DNA of 64,000 bases from Agelas oroides (GCA_949130485.1 OX422184.1:12221996-12285995), one strand, 5' to 3'; numbered from the stretch's first letter, positions 1-11,707 are shown. Notes: generated by a model from the sequence alone, not told the origin. Numbers and translations are program-made.

Positions 1-1249
1 TGACATAATGTGAACAGGTATTTGCCTGAGTAATCAAGAAATGTTTGGCATGCATAAGTGAACACAAGCAAATCATAGGTCTTCTGGCACGTTAAATTAT
101 GCGTAAAAGTAGATATGTTTTGTGCAAGAAACAAATCAAGGAATTTAATGCCTAGGTGAGAACAAGTACCGAGGTGCAATATATGCAATATTAAGCAAAA
201 GCCGTACAACTTCACCACAAATATGTTAAAAGCTTATTTAAGCACCCAGATGTCCTCTTTGAGTGCCTGTATGATCAGCAAGAGTCACATAAGTGGCCAA
301 AAGCCACGCGGAATACAGCTAAACGCAAAAAGTGTGCGGTAGCAAAAGTGCATATTCTTTCTTGTGTCACAACCGTGACTGACCCTGACTGTCTTGGCTA
401 TTATCATTGTCTCATGACCTTGACCTTCGTATTGTCAAACTAATTAGAGCCATTAGAATCATAATTACTCTATCAGACTATCACCTGCCATATTTCTGTA
501 TCACCTGGTACTTCCCTATATAAGCCGCCTGTACCATCATTGAAGGCGCTCTGATAATTCATGCTGGCAACATTATACTGAGTCGTCACACTTGTAAGAC
601 CACACTATGTTCAACAACGATATCTCGCAAACGGTTTAAGTACTCACTGTCATTTCAGCACGAAGCTGATGCTTATCACAGCGTGGAGCTCTATGACCAC
701 TCAGTGTCTTCATAGCTTCAAATTCACCCTGGTCAACAAAAGCCATTCATAACACTCTGAGGCTACTGTCCGTTGCTTAGGACGCCATTTTCTAATTTTG
801 TACGCATGTGCACACGAAGTCTCGTTCCCAGACCAAAGACCACGGTCATTGGTCTGGAAGCGAGACTACACAGCCAGAAATATTTATGTCTAGAGCTACA
901 GGTCAGTATCAGACTGAAAACAACAGTATTGTAACAGTTGACAGTGGTATCAGAACAGACTCAAAGTGAAAGTCACATGGAAAAAATGGAGGCTTCTTTA
1001 GTCCACAGAGAAAGTTAGCCACCGTGCTGGCAGAAGTAGAATACATATTTGCCTTATTCCAGTTACATTAGATCATTGGCTTTTTCTTCTCAGCATTGAA
1101 CAGGAGGTTAGACTTCTTGGGTTATTTGTCAAATGTCTGTTGCTGAATGTTGCTCATGGCATCACTTAATAGCAATGCATCTATACTTATATATACTTGT
1201 ATTCATGAATTATGATACCTACTCCTTTCTGTCTTGCTTGCTTGGAGAA
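1..1249. other. Non-coding stretch with one small palindrome
   Basis: I see no convincing coding region here. A TATA-like CTATATAAG lies near 513 but no gene clearly follows it. The only clear structure is the palindrome at 818–867, listed separately. Confidence 0.4.
818..867. repeat. 50-bp palindromic MITE remnant (TCTCGTTCCCAG type)
   Basis: Arms of about 19 bp (AGTCTCGTTCCCAGACCAA and its near complement) surround a 12-bp centre, with two mismatched pairs. The CTCGTTCCCAG core recurs at 19621, 28212, 38585, 39728 and 59581 next to its complement. This looks like a very short member of the same palindromic family. Confidence 0.6.
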
Positions 1250-1585
1250 GTTCCTTCTGGCTCAAGGAAATTATCAGATGTGTCGTTAATATTGCCATAG
1301 GATGATCAAGACTCTGATGATTCAGAATCCCCATCTACCCATAACCCAACAAGTGTAAGTATTGTTGATATCTGTGTTCCTTCTGGCTCAAGGAAATTAT
1401 CAGACGTGTCGTTAATATTGCCATAGGGTGATCAAGACTCTGACCCATTTACCCATAACCCAACAAGTGTAAGTATTGTCGATATCTGTGTTCCTTCTGG
1501 CTGAAGGAAATTATCAGATGTGTCGTTAATATTGCCATAGGGTGATCAAGACTTGGATGATTCAGAGGGCAGCTGGACTGATGAA
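1250..1585 (+). repeat. Imperfect tandem repeat (126 and 114 bp periods) of exon-like units
   Basis: Three successive copies begin with TTCCTTCTGGCT at 1251, 1377 and 1491. Each carries a stretch ending in TTGCCATAG followed by GATCAAGACT. The first two end in AACAAGTGTAAGTATTG, which reads as an AG acceptor, a short acidic exon (about D-D-Q-D-S-D-D-S-E) and a GTAAGT donor. The third copy runs into the longer open frame at 1541. This is consistent with tandem duplication of one exon with its flanking intron sequence. Confidence 0.6.
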
Positions 1586-1726
1586 TTTGAGGCTAACCCT
1601 GATTGCACAGGTCCACCGTATCCAAGCCAGCCCTGTTTTAACAAGCGAGGGGTTTCCTACACCCCTCCTGGATGCAAGCACAAATGGGTTAAACGATATG
1701 CAGATGTAGACAAGGTCATTTGTTGA
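1541..1726 (+). CDS. Unrecognised exon fragment, 61 codons
   Basis: An open frame follows a CCATAG acceptor-like sequence. It encodes an acidic start (GDQDLDDSEGSWTDEF) and then a Cys/Pro-rich part (PDCTGPPYPSQPCFNKRG, PPGCKHKW). It has no ATG, so it can only be an internal exon, and it ends at a TGA shortly after a possible donor AAG|GTCATT. The upstream tandem units look like duplicated versions of its first 9–18 residues. I do not recognise the family. Four cysteines in 35 residues could bind metal, but that is inference. Confidence 0.4.
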   Translation, partial: GDQDLDDSEGSWTDEFEANPDCTGPPYPSQPCFNKRGVSYTPPGCKHKWVKRYADVDKVIC

Positions 1727-1744
1727 GTTTTAACTTACTTATAT

Positions 1745-2340
1745 TTAGGTTTTGAACAACACTATTGTTGTTGTTATTTCAGTTTTATGTAACCCTTCAC
1801 CTCCTTCATATATGCCGTCATCATTGACAGCAAGTGGTGGTGGATATGACAGGGGGTGTGTCATATATGGGTGGGCAGCATCTTCACTTAGAATTTCCTG
1901 CCAGTAGTCTTCCGTTAGTCATTGGCAAGCTCGATATCTACCCAGGCTTTGTATCCAGCATGAAAGTTCTTCTGTGAAATACAGGCAGGCTTTGTTCTGA
2001 TGTATTTTCTCTGCAAACATAACAAAACACAATGCAGTCGTACGTATTTAGAGGTTAAGACTTATACATTGAATTCAGACAATGAATTACAAGGAGGGCG
2101 AGATGTTTAATGTAGCATTCCGTCACTTCATCTGGAACTTTCAGGAAAATTTTTTTCGCCAGCTCCTCTGTCTGCAAGTGGCAGAGGCCCTCCACAGGCT
2201 TACCACCTAGTACCTACACATTATGGAACAAGTGTTCACAATAAAGTACCTGCAGCTCTTCCCTTCCAGGGTAGTGCATGAATGTCCCACAAAACAACTT
2301 CGCAACTTCCCATCAAAGTGGCAACTACAGACAGTATTGT
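1745..2340 (-). pseudogene. Unrecognised minus-strand gene remnant, frameshifted
   Basis: Read on the minus strand, an acceptor-like TTTGCAG near 2007 precedes a frame with NKACLYFTEELSCWIQ. After a frame change near 1925 it continues as LTEDYWQEILSEDAAHPYM and SYPPPLAVNDDGIYEGG. A further piece upstream (around 2110–2205) reads GGKPVEGLCHLQTEELAKK and FLKVPDEVTECYIKHL. The composition is clearly protein-like and the frames are broken at least once. I cannot name the family. The neighbourhood suggests a decayed mobile-element gene. Confidence 0.4.
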
Positions 2341-2529
2341 GAAAGGAAAGGTTGACATGGGTGCTTAGAGGATATGTATTTTAGTATAGTTCAATAATTT
2401 TGACCAGACTATGGGCTTTCATTGTAATTACACGCTCTTACTCAAGCCACCCGTTCTTATGTGCTCTTGACCTTACCCTCCGGCATATCCTGTGATGTAC
2501 GGATACATCAATGTTTAACCCTTTTAACC

Positions 2530-3320
2530 CTATGTGCATGCGCAGAAATCAGTTTGCTTGAGGCCTTCACTGCTGAGGTACAGACTGGGCTAGCTCCCCT
2601 GTTGAACAATGCATATGATGATGTGGAGCAGCTTGACAGGGAGATTGAATTTGTGGCAGGGATGTTGGTTGATGCAGCAGAGCATCTTCCCTTTGTGCAT
2701 CCAAAAAAGCCAACAAGATGGAGGGATGATATTCTCAGTTCCCTGTGTGCACAAAGTAGAGTGGCTCGTTCAGCTTGAGGCTGGTTGTCCATTGGAGGGT
2801 CCACTCTGAGGAGAAGGGATCCAGAAGTCAAGAGTTGGTATGAGCTATCCAGTTGAGAGGGGAGTGAAGCACGGGTCGGTGTTATCACCTGCACTCTTTG
2901 TTCTGGTGATGGATCCTCTTCTTAGACAGTTGCAGGCAACAGGGCTGGGGCTATCCATCAACAACTTCTACGGTGTTGAAGGAGATCTGTCATGGAGCAG
3001 GAAGATGAAGGATGACATCTGAAGGGTGGACCATGAACAGTTATTGAAGTGCACAGAGAGAGCTCCCCTCATTGCTGAAGTTGAGAAGAGGGTCTCTTGG
3101 GCAAGATTGTGTGACACTGCCTTGTCTGCAGCATACCCGAAGTCTCCAGGTCTTAAGTAGACTGATGAGCCACCATGGAAGGGGTAACCGACCCTGTCCC
3201 CTCTGCGATAGTACGATGCTGGAGGTCTCGGTGATGGACCACGCTCTGAGACTGGAGCAAGAAGCTGATGTGGACCTGAACATTGGTTTTGATCCATTGC
3301 GTCATATCTTGTAAAACAGC
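2530..3320 (+). mobile_element. LINE (non-LTR retrotransposon) remnant, internally deleted
   Basis: Three collinear plus-strand pieces fit a non-LTR polyprotein. At 2545–2778 the segment between endonuclease and reverse transcriptase is visible (AYDDVEQLDREIEF, KKPTRWRDDILSSLCAQSR). At 2840–3000 there is an RT motif-B region (RGVKHGSVLSPALFVLVMDP, then LGLSINN). At 3090–3312 there is a C-terminal piece with a C-x2-C pattern (RPCPLCDS). Most of the RT fingers and palm between the first two pieces is missing, and stops occur between pieces. It is an old, inactive fragment. I cannot assign a clade. Confidence 0.65.
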
Positions 3321-3329
3321 TGAGTTCAG

Positions 3330-5069
3330 CCAATGATAGTTAGGCTTAGCTTAGTTGAAAACAGGACACCGCAGCTAATTATGCTTCGATCGACTTCCTG
3401 CTACACATAACGTACCTTTGCTAAAACTGTCAGCCAACTTTTGCTGTGTATTATCAGTCATTTTTAGGTACGACAAGAAATTTCACAGGTGCATTTGGCC
3501 GCTATCGGGTGTAATGGGTTCATTGTGTTTTCTGCAAACCCCTTTTCTCTGAGCACAAGACTACTTTTAGCCACCCAATTTGGTACAAGGTGTGTATGTA
3601 CTTGCCTCTTGAGTGTGCTTTAGAACACTCTATCACGATGGCATGGATACAGCTCCAGTTTCATTCACGTTTCTCTATGGCAACCTTGGTGAATGCAATA
3701 CACTTGTGCTATAATGACAAAGTTTCACAGGTGTACGGGCATTTCAGGTTTTAGAGTCAACTGTCTTCAGTCTTGTTGCACAACCGTAGCTGCAAAATTA
3801 CCGTTGGTTTTGTCAAGGACGCCCGGCATCATAAAATTTCCCACCATACTTCACCTTGGCAACAGCACCACCACATGACTCTCTGGACACGGCCTACATT
3901 TTCATCTTCAAGCCATTGAACCAAGACAAATATTTTTTGTTCGGGTGGCATGACGCATGACATCGACAACCTTAAAACACACACTGTTTAAGTGCATGCG
4001 CAAAAGCAATCAACAACGTTGACTTTCTCAAGTCCTGTACCCAGACTCCCAAGAATCCTTGGCATCTAGTGCCAGTGCTAGCCCTGTCTGTTCATTTATA
4101 GAGGATGGACAGACTGAAACATATAATTATGGGTGGCCAAATCACTCAAAAAGCCATTTCGATATCACTCTCTTTTTTTGTGTGTTGCTAAAATCTTTTT
4201 TGTGTGTCACTGTCTTTGTGCACGTCGCTCATTTTGCGTGTCGCAATCATTTTATGTTTCAGCCTCTTTTTGGATGTCTAATGTATACATTGGATGTCTG
4301 ATAATACAATGTAGCAACACGTAATCCTGATTGCCAGGAGAAAGTCAGGTACAACTGCCCTCACCAGTGACGCTGCTGCTGCCAACCCTATCGGTAGCGC
4401 TGCCAAGTGGGAGACTGGAAGTCCAATTAATGCCCCCCAAGCTGACCAAAATCCAGCTTTATCCTTTGCCTCACCGGTGGAACTTCAGCCTGCCGACCAG
4501 TGATAGTAATACCTCAATGTGTTCCCCACTGCTTGTTGACCACAGTGACTATGATGGCGAGTCTGTAGAGGAAGCTGTGGACCTCAATGCATGCACAGCT
4601 GTTGAGTATGAACAGAAGGATGAGTGAGGTTCATCTGTGATGAAAAAGAAAGTTGGACCCCTGTAATAGGAAAAAGGAGCCGGCATAAATTGCCAACACG
4701 CCTGCTCCAACTGAGAGCTCCACCACATGTTCATGCAAGCCTGCCATGAAGGCACCCTTGATCCAAAAAGGATATCACAATATGCCTAAGTGCAACAGTA
4801 AGTACCTTGAAGCTGGGCACAGTGTACAAGTACAGAATTTGTCTCAGCTAAAGCAATCCCATCAACAAAGATGCCAGAGCTGTTTGTACTTGAACGACTA
4901 GATACCTGGCAAGCACACTTGGAAGATATTGAAGTATCTGAATTGCAGCAACCTAGCAAGATATCAGACAACACAAGTCAACCTTCTGATGAGCATCGCC
5001 CACTTTAGTTTCAGACACTTCAGTGATATGTTGTAAATATGTCTGAAGTCAGGAGGATATTTAGAAGAA
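3330..5069. other. No identifiable gene; scattered short open frames
   Basis: Several short plus-strand frames exist (for example 4331–4627 and an acidic stretch near 4860–4985). None has a recognisable motif, splice context or second supporting feature. An AT-rich stretch at 4160–4300 resembles ordinary intergenic sequence. Confidence 0.35.
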
Positions 5070-5884
5070 CACAGCAAAAACAACGGTATGAAGTTCATAC
5101 AAAAATAGGTATGATTTCGGCTTTTACACTGAGCATACCAAAAACGGTATGAATTTCATACCACTGATAATCATACCAATAACGGTATGATCATCATACC
5201 AGTAGATAGTATGATATTCATCCATAAATTGGTGTGATTGTCATGCTTCTTATAGCAGTATAATCCAGATATCTATGCTTCAGAAAGCACAGAAGCAAGA
5301 AGTGACTTTATACTTGAACTAAGTAGGAGACATTCTGTGATTTATCTGTTACCTACTTAGGGGTAGATGGGAATTGTGCCAAAGTTGCATGGTTCTACAA
5401 ACTAGGTTAGCTATACACTAGCAAAAGCAATCTTATGCAATGAATGTTCCCATCCTTGCATCCTCCCACAAGGGTTGTCGTTTTCATGGGCACCATAGTC
5501 ACAGTAGCGACTGAGGTCAGACTGGAGGTAGAGTAGCAAAAGCAAGTAAACTTGAGTATATAGCATCAGCTATCAACTTACCCACATAAGAAACCTGTCT
5601 TGAGACATGGAGATCACTGCTCCATGGCCACGCTGCATCGATTATCCAGAATATAACATTTCTTAAACGCATAAATAGATTTCTCATCCACCGACTGTCT
5701 TGACCTTTGACCTAATAACACCATTTGCGAGAGCGGGCAGTGCGGTATGAACTTCACACGCAGCATCGGTCTTCTCACATCCGCTGTATGAACTACGTAC
5801 CACAGAAAGTATGAAAGTCATACTTGCTCAATTCATGCCATTGCTATGAAACTCGTTGGGATGAAGATCATACTCTTTTGGTAA
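5070..5884 (+). mobile_element. CACTA-like non-autonomous transposon, right end missing
   Basis: The left end CACAGCAAAAACAACGGTAT is the complement of the right end at 58828. Many subterminal GGTATGA/TCATACC motifs follow (5093–5230), as in CACTA/EnSpm elements whose ends start with CACTA or CACAG. The body at 5555–5884 matches 58464–58800 in the same orientation, while 5338–5525 matches 58262–58440 in the opposite orientation. The last ~30 bp of the right terminus are replaced by unrelated sequence at 5885. Superfamily assignment rests on the end motif and subterminal repeats only. Confidence 0.55.
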
Positions 5885-6060
5885 GAGCATCTGACCGGAA
5901 TTCAGAGGACCCAGGTTCGAGCATTAAATTCTGTCCTTAATTAGTGATGCTTAATCATCTACTGAGGATGAGCAGACAACGAGCATGTGTAGCTCAGGAT
6001 CCTCAACTACAGAGCAGGTTGGGAGTCCAGTGACTAGTCCCTTGAATTCCCGTTTGGGTT
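5885..6060 (+). repeat. Possible tRNA-derived SINE fragment
   Basis: GGTAAGAGCATCTGACC followed by AATTCAGAGG and GGTTCGAGC resembles the D-arm, anticodon arm and B-box part of a tRNA. TCTGA/TCAGA forms a 5-bp stem around a 7-nt loop. The acceptor stem is absent and the loop lacks the usual U33, so it is not a functional tRNA. A ~120-bp non-tRNA tail follows. Only one copy is visible in the window. Confidence 0.35.
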
Positions 6061-6140
6061 TTGAACAAGCAATATACAATGTCTGTTTGGTTCAATTCCT
6101 GCAAAATGAAAGGAAACATACTAAATAAATAACCCCTTTC

Positions 6141-6345
6141 TTGACATTGATACCTAGGATAGATGACCCCCCATATATAACATCACCCCCAACTTCACCC
6201 CTTGGACCACCACCTTCACCCTTTGAACCATCATCACCTCCTGAACCACCCTCGCCCATTGGACCACCCTTGTCCCCTGGACAACCCTCGTCCCCTGGAC
6301 CATCCTCGCTCCCTGGACCACCCTCACCCCCTGGACCAGTCACAT
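6141..6345. repeat. Degenerate minisatellite, proline/glycine codon rich
   Basis: Repeats of roughly CCTGGACCACCCTC run across about 200 bp. They give a Pro/Ser-rich frame on plus and a Gly-rich frame on minus. Both follow from the repeat, so I do not call a gene. Confidence 0.55.
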
Positions 6346-7942
6346 AGGCATAGATTTGTTATTAGGAACACATACTGACAGCTGAAAAATCTTCACAGGC
6401 AAAGTACCCCAAAGTGGTCCAGCAACACAGTAGCAGTCACAGTGTGGGAGTTCACACAACCGGTAGGGCCAGCGCGTTCACTTCCAGCTACCATACTGGG
6501 TGTATTCAAGCTGTTTTCTCACAGCAGCAATTATTGAATACATTGCCGATGAGATGAATCGCTATGCCAGCCTGCTATGACAAATTTGTGATACATTTAT
6601 AACTGTATCACAGATTTGTCTACTCAATGAGTCAGGCATTACAGTAAAACAGAGGGGCCTGGGAACAAGGCTAATAATTATAGCGAGCCCTACCTATTTT
6701 CAAGGACACGAGGGTTTCCCCAGCATATACAACAGTCCAAGGGACATGAAGGGAGCCCCTTCTCTACCGAGAATCTTCGCCAGTGACTCGAGTTCCAAAA
6801 CTACTCCAGAAACACTAGCAAATAGTCACCGTAGTCTTGGAATGAGACCAAGACAAGACCATACTCACTTTGTGGGTTTGTCATGCTAAACGACTGTGTT
6901 AGTGCACACTGGAGTCCAATATGTCAGTACTCAAAAAATGGCAGCTGACCTGCCTCGAGGAACTATGACAACTCCCTACGATATGAGAGCTGGATCTTGG
7001 GCTCTAGGACTGCGAGTGTCGCTATCATGATGCATGTGACAGCAAGTGAGTGGTCAGACCCAAACCAAGACTAACGGTGAGTGGGGGAACCATGCGGGCT
7101 CTATGTTCCTGATGTTGTCGTGACACCGATAGGCGGCTTTTCTTCTTCCGTACTTCGGTTTCTGTACTTCGATTTCCATACTTTGATTTCAGCACTTCAG
7201 CGTTTTCCACTTGCCCCAATGTAGAGTGTACTATTCCTTCAGGACCAAAGTACGTATCTCAGGGTGCGGGTATAGGTACGGGTAGTTTTAAGTGCTGACA
7301 TCATCTCTGTGGTGCTGTGGGTATATTTTTTGGGTGGGACTTAGTCTCTGGATGGCTGCTTATGAGGCAAAGCATGATACACAAAGATAATCGCATCCAC
7401 ACCCAGAGATCAACAAACAGTGCATACAGAAACTAACTCCAACTGCAGTCATCTTGGCAGTCGTTTGCTCAATGATGTTCAATACATCCTTCTCAGAGAT
7501 CTAAGCACACTGAGGTTGTGGTAAGGCACGTGCACAGAGCAAAAATGGAAATTTTTTGCTGAGGTTTACTGTTTCAAAGACTGAGGGCAGGTGACATCAC
7601 ATGCAGTTATATGCATGTGTAAATGAATTATTGTTTATTAATTCTAACAGCTGGTGGAGAGGATTGTTGGGACAAGTTGATGTAACCGGAACTCTCCAAA
7701 ATACAAATTGAACAGTAGCCAGATACTTTCCAGTGTTGTTCACAGTTCACTGAAAGTACATTGTAGGTATAGTCTAAAGTTATTTGTAGTAGCTACACGG
7801 CTCACAGAGTATTTCATCCAATTTTTGGCTCTCCAATGTATGCATTTGCTAAGCCAGCTCACTTCGAATTTCCACGTGAGAAGGTACTAAGTTTGGCAGA
7901 ACAGCAGGTGGGGTGACATCACTAGTATTAGTAGTTTGTCTT
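6346..7942. other. No gene recognised; short simple repeats
   Basis: A short repeat of GTACTTCGATTTC-like units lies at 7155–7210. The remaining open frames here are short and without motifs. Confidence 0.35.
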
Positions 7943-8040
7943 GATGGCGTCAACATTTGAAACTACTACTACTCACACGATGACGTCAACATTTGAAACA
8001 ACTACTACTCGAACGATGACAACATTTGAAACTACTACTT
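7943..8040. repeat. 36-bp minisatellite, three units
   Basis: Units starting GATGRCGTCAACATTTGAAA begin at 7943, 7979 and 8015. The third lacks about ten bases. Confidence 0.8.
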
Positions 8041-8133
8041 AAATCTGCCTGATCAGGTGTAAGTTGGCCAGCATCTGTATTTGAAATTCTACTGTCTGGC
8101 ATGAGAGCAAATTTCTGTGAATGGTTCATTAGT

Positions 8134-8409
8134 TCAACAGCCTGATTGACAGTTGTCTCTCAATGGTAAACGACCAGTCTTCCAGTGTGGTTGTGTTTTG
8201 ACTGTGCACCATGTGTACTGCCTGTTCTGGTCATACATTGGATCAATATCTGCAGGACGGTCAAACAATTGTCTGTCACTAAAACCATCGACATCTTCCT
8301 TTTGCAGTAGATCTAACAGAAGTGCAGGTTGAATAAACCCTGACATTGAATGCGGTACATGGAACACGAGCCGAGACTGTCCTAAACGTACGAGCCCAGC
8401 TGCTTCCAT
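8134..8409 (-). CDS. Fragment resembling a DUF3987-type NTPase-linked protein
   Basis: The 91-residue frame contains SMSGFIQPALLLDLLQ, then DVDGFSDRQLFDRP and an aspartate/tyrosine-rich tail. This order (S-G-F-x-Q-P, then D-G-F-x-D-R) resembles a segment of DUF3987 proteins, primase/helicase-associated proteins that also occur in metazoan mobile-element genes. No Walker motifs lie nearby, so it is a single exon or a fragment. The assignment is from memory of the motif pattern and is weak. Confidence 0.35.
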   Translation of the reverse strand: MEAAGLVRLGQSRLVFHVPHSMSGFIQPALLLDLLQKEDVDGFSDRQLFDRPADIDPMYDQNRQYTWCTVKTQPHWKTGRLPLRDNCQSGC

Positions 8410-9555
8410 TGCAGAGCTTTAGCAGGGTGTGTCTGTCTTGTCTACTTCCAGCATGTTTCTAAATGTCAAGCTGCTCATACGTGTTGGACATTTCATCATA
8501 GAGACCGAGAGCTGTCCCATTGTTGCTTCCCTCAGGACCTTAGTAGCACCCTCGCTACATTCGTCTCACCGCAGACTCGGTACGTGGGGGTTCTAAATAG
8601 CGTCGACCCCGTCTAATTCTGTATAGAGAGCCAGTGCTATGTGCTATTTATACTGCTATTTGTGTACGTCTAGAGAGGAAGTGGTGTTGTGCTATTATTG
8701 GTTATACCGTAAGTTCCCGAAAACACGCCCCCTTCGAGCAAATGCCCTCCCCACTCTTTAACCCTCAAGTTTTTACAAGGTATTTGTCCTGCATATGAAC
8801 GCCCCCCGTATCAAGCGTATCAAGCGTATCAAGCGTCTTCTTGGCATGCTTTAGTGAACTTTTGGTTTAGTTCCATTGTCAATTGTGTTTGTAAACACAC
8901 AATAATACTATAGCCTCATTCACAACACACTACCCAAACACAGTAATAAATACTACTAGATCTTAGAGTATAGCTACCAAGAATACTGAAATTTGATTGG
9001 CCAATACCAAGTAACTAAATCTCAGAAACTTCAGGGCATACATCTATATGATGTATACTTTCCCTGCAGCTAAAGCATACAGTTACTATACTTGCTCAAA
9101 GTACGAAGGTAAAGCAAAAATTGCGCTAAAAATCAAAATTGGGGTATGCCTTAACCACTCTGAGCTGAGAGGTATGTTCCATAGCCTTTGAGAATTCCCA
9201 AACATTCCAAGGAACTGCGCTAATGGTGATCCAATTAATCTCATTCGATATATAATCCCAGGGAAAGGTGTCTTGCAGACTGTTGTGAGACGATTTGTTC
9301 TCCGAAGTGGTAATGGCAAGGACCACAGTGATATATATGGTGGGGATGTGTATCAACAGCTGTATTTCTGATTGCACCCCAACATGACACTAACAAATAT
9401 CCACTCAGATTAGGAAAACAGACTCCTAGCAGGCTTATGGTATGGGCGGACAAAGCCTGATATGTCTTTGTTCCTTAAGCCTCTTACAGAATTACTTTCA
9501 AGACTTTATTGTGAAGGTACACAGACATGTTAAACCAGATATACCAATCATTTAA
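8410..9555. other. No gene recognised
   Basis: A C-rich tract beginning TACCGTAAGTTCCCG at about 8706 looks like the edge of a degraded TACCGTA-ended element. Overlapping short minus-strand frames at 9086–9453 show no motifs. Confidence 0.3.
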
Positions 9556-9800
9556 CTAGTGTAAATGTAGAACATTGTGGGGCGAGCCTGAGCGAGCAAT
9601 GCAAAGCAGCATCGTTTGGCTAGCTAAGACTTCACCAGTGCATTGCCAGATTACACTATATGGATCATGCGTGTCTGCAGCTAGCAGGGGAAAGGCCTCC
9701 TGCTGACTTGTATTGACTATGTACACACTGCTTGGCTTGTCGTGCATAGTTCTTACACAAAGAGGAGAGACGTCGAAAGTCGCTACGCATGATAAATACA
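9556..9800 (-). mobile_element. Helitron 3' end fragment (CTAG|T end)
   Basis: Read on the minus strand the element ends with GCTCGCCCCACAATG and, after a short diverged stretch, CTAG followed by T. This is the same end as at 29245, 38458, 39622, 51080 and 59771. Its body at 9590–9790 matches 29260–29400 (for example CTCCTGCTGAC). Ending in CTAG before a T fits the Helitron rule (CTRR end, insertion between A and T). Only about 245 bp can be recognised. Confidence 0.55.
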
Positions 9801-10447
9801 CCGGCATCAACTACTCAACTTGGACATTCAAGGGATCTCTGCCGCCTTCCGCGTTCTGTAAGTAGCCACTTCACAACTTCCAGCCCTTGTGCAGTAAACG
9901 TTCACGTTGAAGCTACTCTTCCCAAGTGTCTCTTCTCGCCGTCATTGCCCAAAAATGTTACTTATTGTCTCCACGCGGTGCACGGATGCATTAAATTACA
10001 GAGTAAATAGACTTACGGAATACGTACAACTATGACTTTCCCTGAAAGTATTTACCATCTGCAACTGCTTTTCGGAGCATCCTGTTAAATGAATTATGTA
10101 CAGTAAAGGGACTATGAGTTAGGGATGGTGGAAACCCAGAACGCTCAGGAATGGAATGGAATGAAACCAGAAGTAATTGATGCCCAGTACAGATGTGGAC
10201 ACTGGACACAATGGTTGGAAATTAGCATTAATTGGAATAAAATGCCATCTCATCATCCCACAGATAATCAAGAAAATAAAAAAGATGTAGGGATGGCATG
10301 CCAAAAAGTATGCAAACAAGGTAGGGATGATATAAAATAAATATACAAAGCCCCATCCCTTTTTTGTTATGTCTGAGCAACTAGGGGCTGTTGTTACAAC
10401 TTGTTAGTCATGGATAGCATGAATTCATGCCCTGGGAAAGAGTAGTT
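9801..10447. other. No gene recognised
   Basis: GTAGGGATG-type motifs at about 10119 and 10290 resemble words in the element at 52585, but no clear inverted repeat is visible. Overlapping short frames on both strands lack motifs. Confidence 0.3.
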
Positions 10448-10508
10448 TGCTATATTTTGGGGGGTTCTTGGTCCCAGATATTTGGGGGGTTCTTGGTCCC
10501 AGAACCAT
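10448..10508. repeat. 30-bp direct duplication
   Basis: GGGGGGTTCTTGGTCCCAGA occurs twice in succession, 30 bp apart, immediately before the larger minisatellite region. Confidence 0.75.
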
Positions 10509-10769
10509 ACCAGAGTAATAGGAGCACGTGACGTGTGCAATTGCCCACCAATTCCAACTGCATCCTCCCCCGGTTTTGTCGCACAAAACTTGTAATGATG
10601 GACGAGGCTGAAGATCGATTTTCTCCAGGAGATGTCTCTGTCTTGGTAAAGCTTGCCATTTTGCAATCATCTGGTCTGCAGTTGGGAGTATCAGGAGGCG
10701 TAATAGGCCAAGGTTCACCATACATTTCCAGACAAGTGTCACCATTTTTGAGGTCCTTGATATGCTGCT

Positions 10770-11435
10770 CTGTTGTATCTCCCTGACTGGCGATTTGCCC
10801 TTGTGCAGTCTGGTAGGCACGGGTTGTTGTTGTGTGTGTCTGTGCATATGTACGTCTCCCCTGACCAGCGATTTGCCCTTGTGCGGTCTGGTAGGCAGGG
10901 GTTGTTCTCGTATGTGTCCGTGCATGTGTGTCTCTCTGACCGGCGATTTGCCCTTGTGCAGTCTGGTAGGCAGGGATTGTTCTCGTGTGTGTCCGTGCAT
11001 GTGTGCATCTCCCTGACCGGTGATTTGCCCTTGTGCAGTCTGGTGGGCAGGGGTTGTTCTCGTGTGTGTCCGTGCATGTGTGCATCTCCCTGACCGGTGA
11101 TTTGCCCTTGTGCAGTCTGGTGGGCAGGGGGTTGTTCTCGTGTTTGTCCATGCATGTGTGCGTCTCCCTGACCGGCGATTTGCCCTTGTGCAGTCTGGTA
11201 GGCAGGGGTTGTTCTCGTGTGTGTCCGTGCATGTGTACATCTCCCTGACCGGTGATTTGCCCTTGTGCAGTCTGGTAGACAGGGATTGTTCTCGTGTGTG
11301 TCCGTGCATGTGTGCATCTCCCTGACCGGTGATTTGCCCTTGTGCAGTCTGGTGGGCAGGGGGTTGTTCTCATGTTTGTCCATGCATGTGTGCATCTCCC
11401 TGACCGGCGATTTGCCCTTGTGCAGTCTGGTAGGT
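10770..11435. repeat. 77-bp minisatellite, about nine units
   Basis: The word GATTTGCCCTTGTGC recurs at 10792, 10870, 10945, 11022, 11099, 11177, 11254, 11331 and 11409, a spacing of 75–78 bp. Because 77 is not a multiple of three, successive units are read in different frames. A stop-free consensus therefore gives several overlapping long open frames, mainly on the minus strand. These frames are products of the repeat, and I call no protein. Confidence 0.9.
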
Positions 11436-11707
11436 CCATAACCCACTGTCGCATTGAACGAGCCGTCACGATCACGAAGTTGTCCATGTGCTTCTGGTTT
11501 GCGCATGCTCACAAAATTGTTTGGTAATTATGACATCATTATACTGCTAACTTTTAACTTTAATGTGGCATAAGCCAGTATACTCATGGTGTAACTCTAC
11601 TGGATAGTTTATCCTCTCTTCTGCTAGGGTCAACTGACTAAAATGGTATACCATATAACTTTTAAACAAGAATACTGACACTGTATCAACTGCACAACCA
11701 AACTATT

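Noticed and set aside
5885-5945. tRNA gene (GGA anticodon-like loop)
   Set aside because: No acceptor stem, no U33, incomplete D-arm; treated as a possible SINE.
6092-6343. Collagen-like glycine-rich frame on the minus strand
   Set aside because: Glycine spacing does not keep a Gly-x-x register, and the plus strand is equally open as a Pro-rich frame; it is a minisatellite artefact.
10425-11512. Minus-strand proteins of up to 345 residues
   Set aside because: All are produced by the 77-bp repeat being stop-free; overlapping frames have equal claim and none has a domain.
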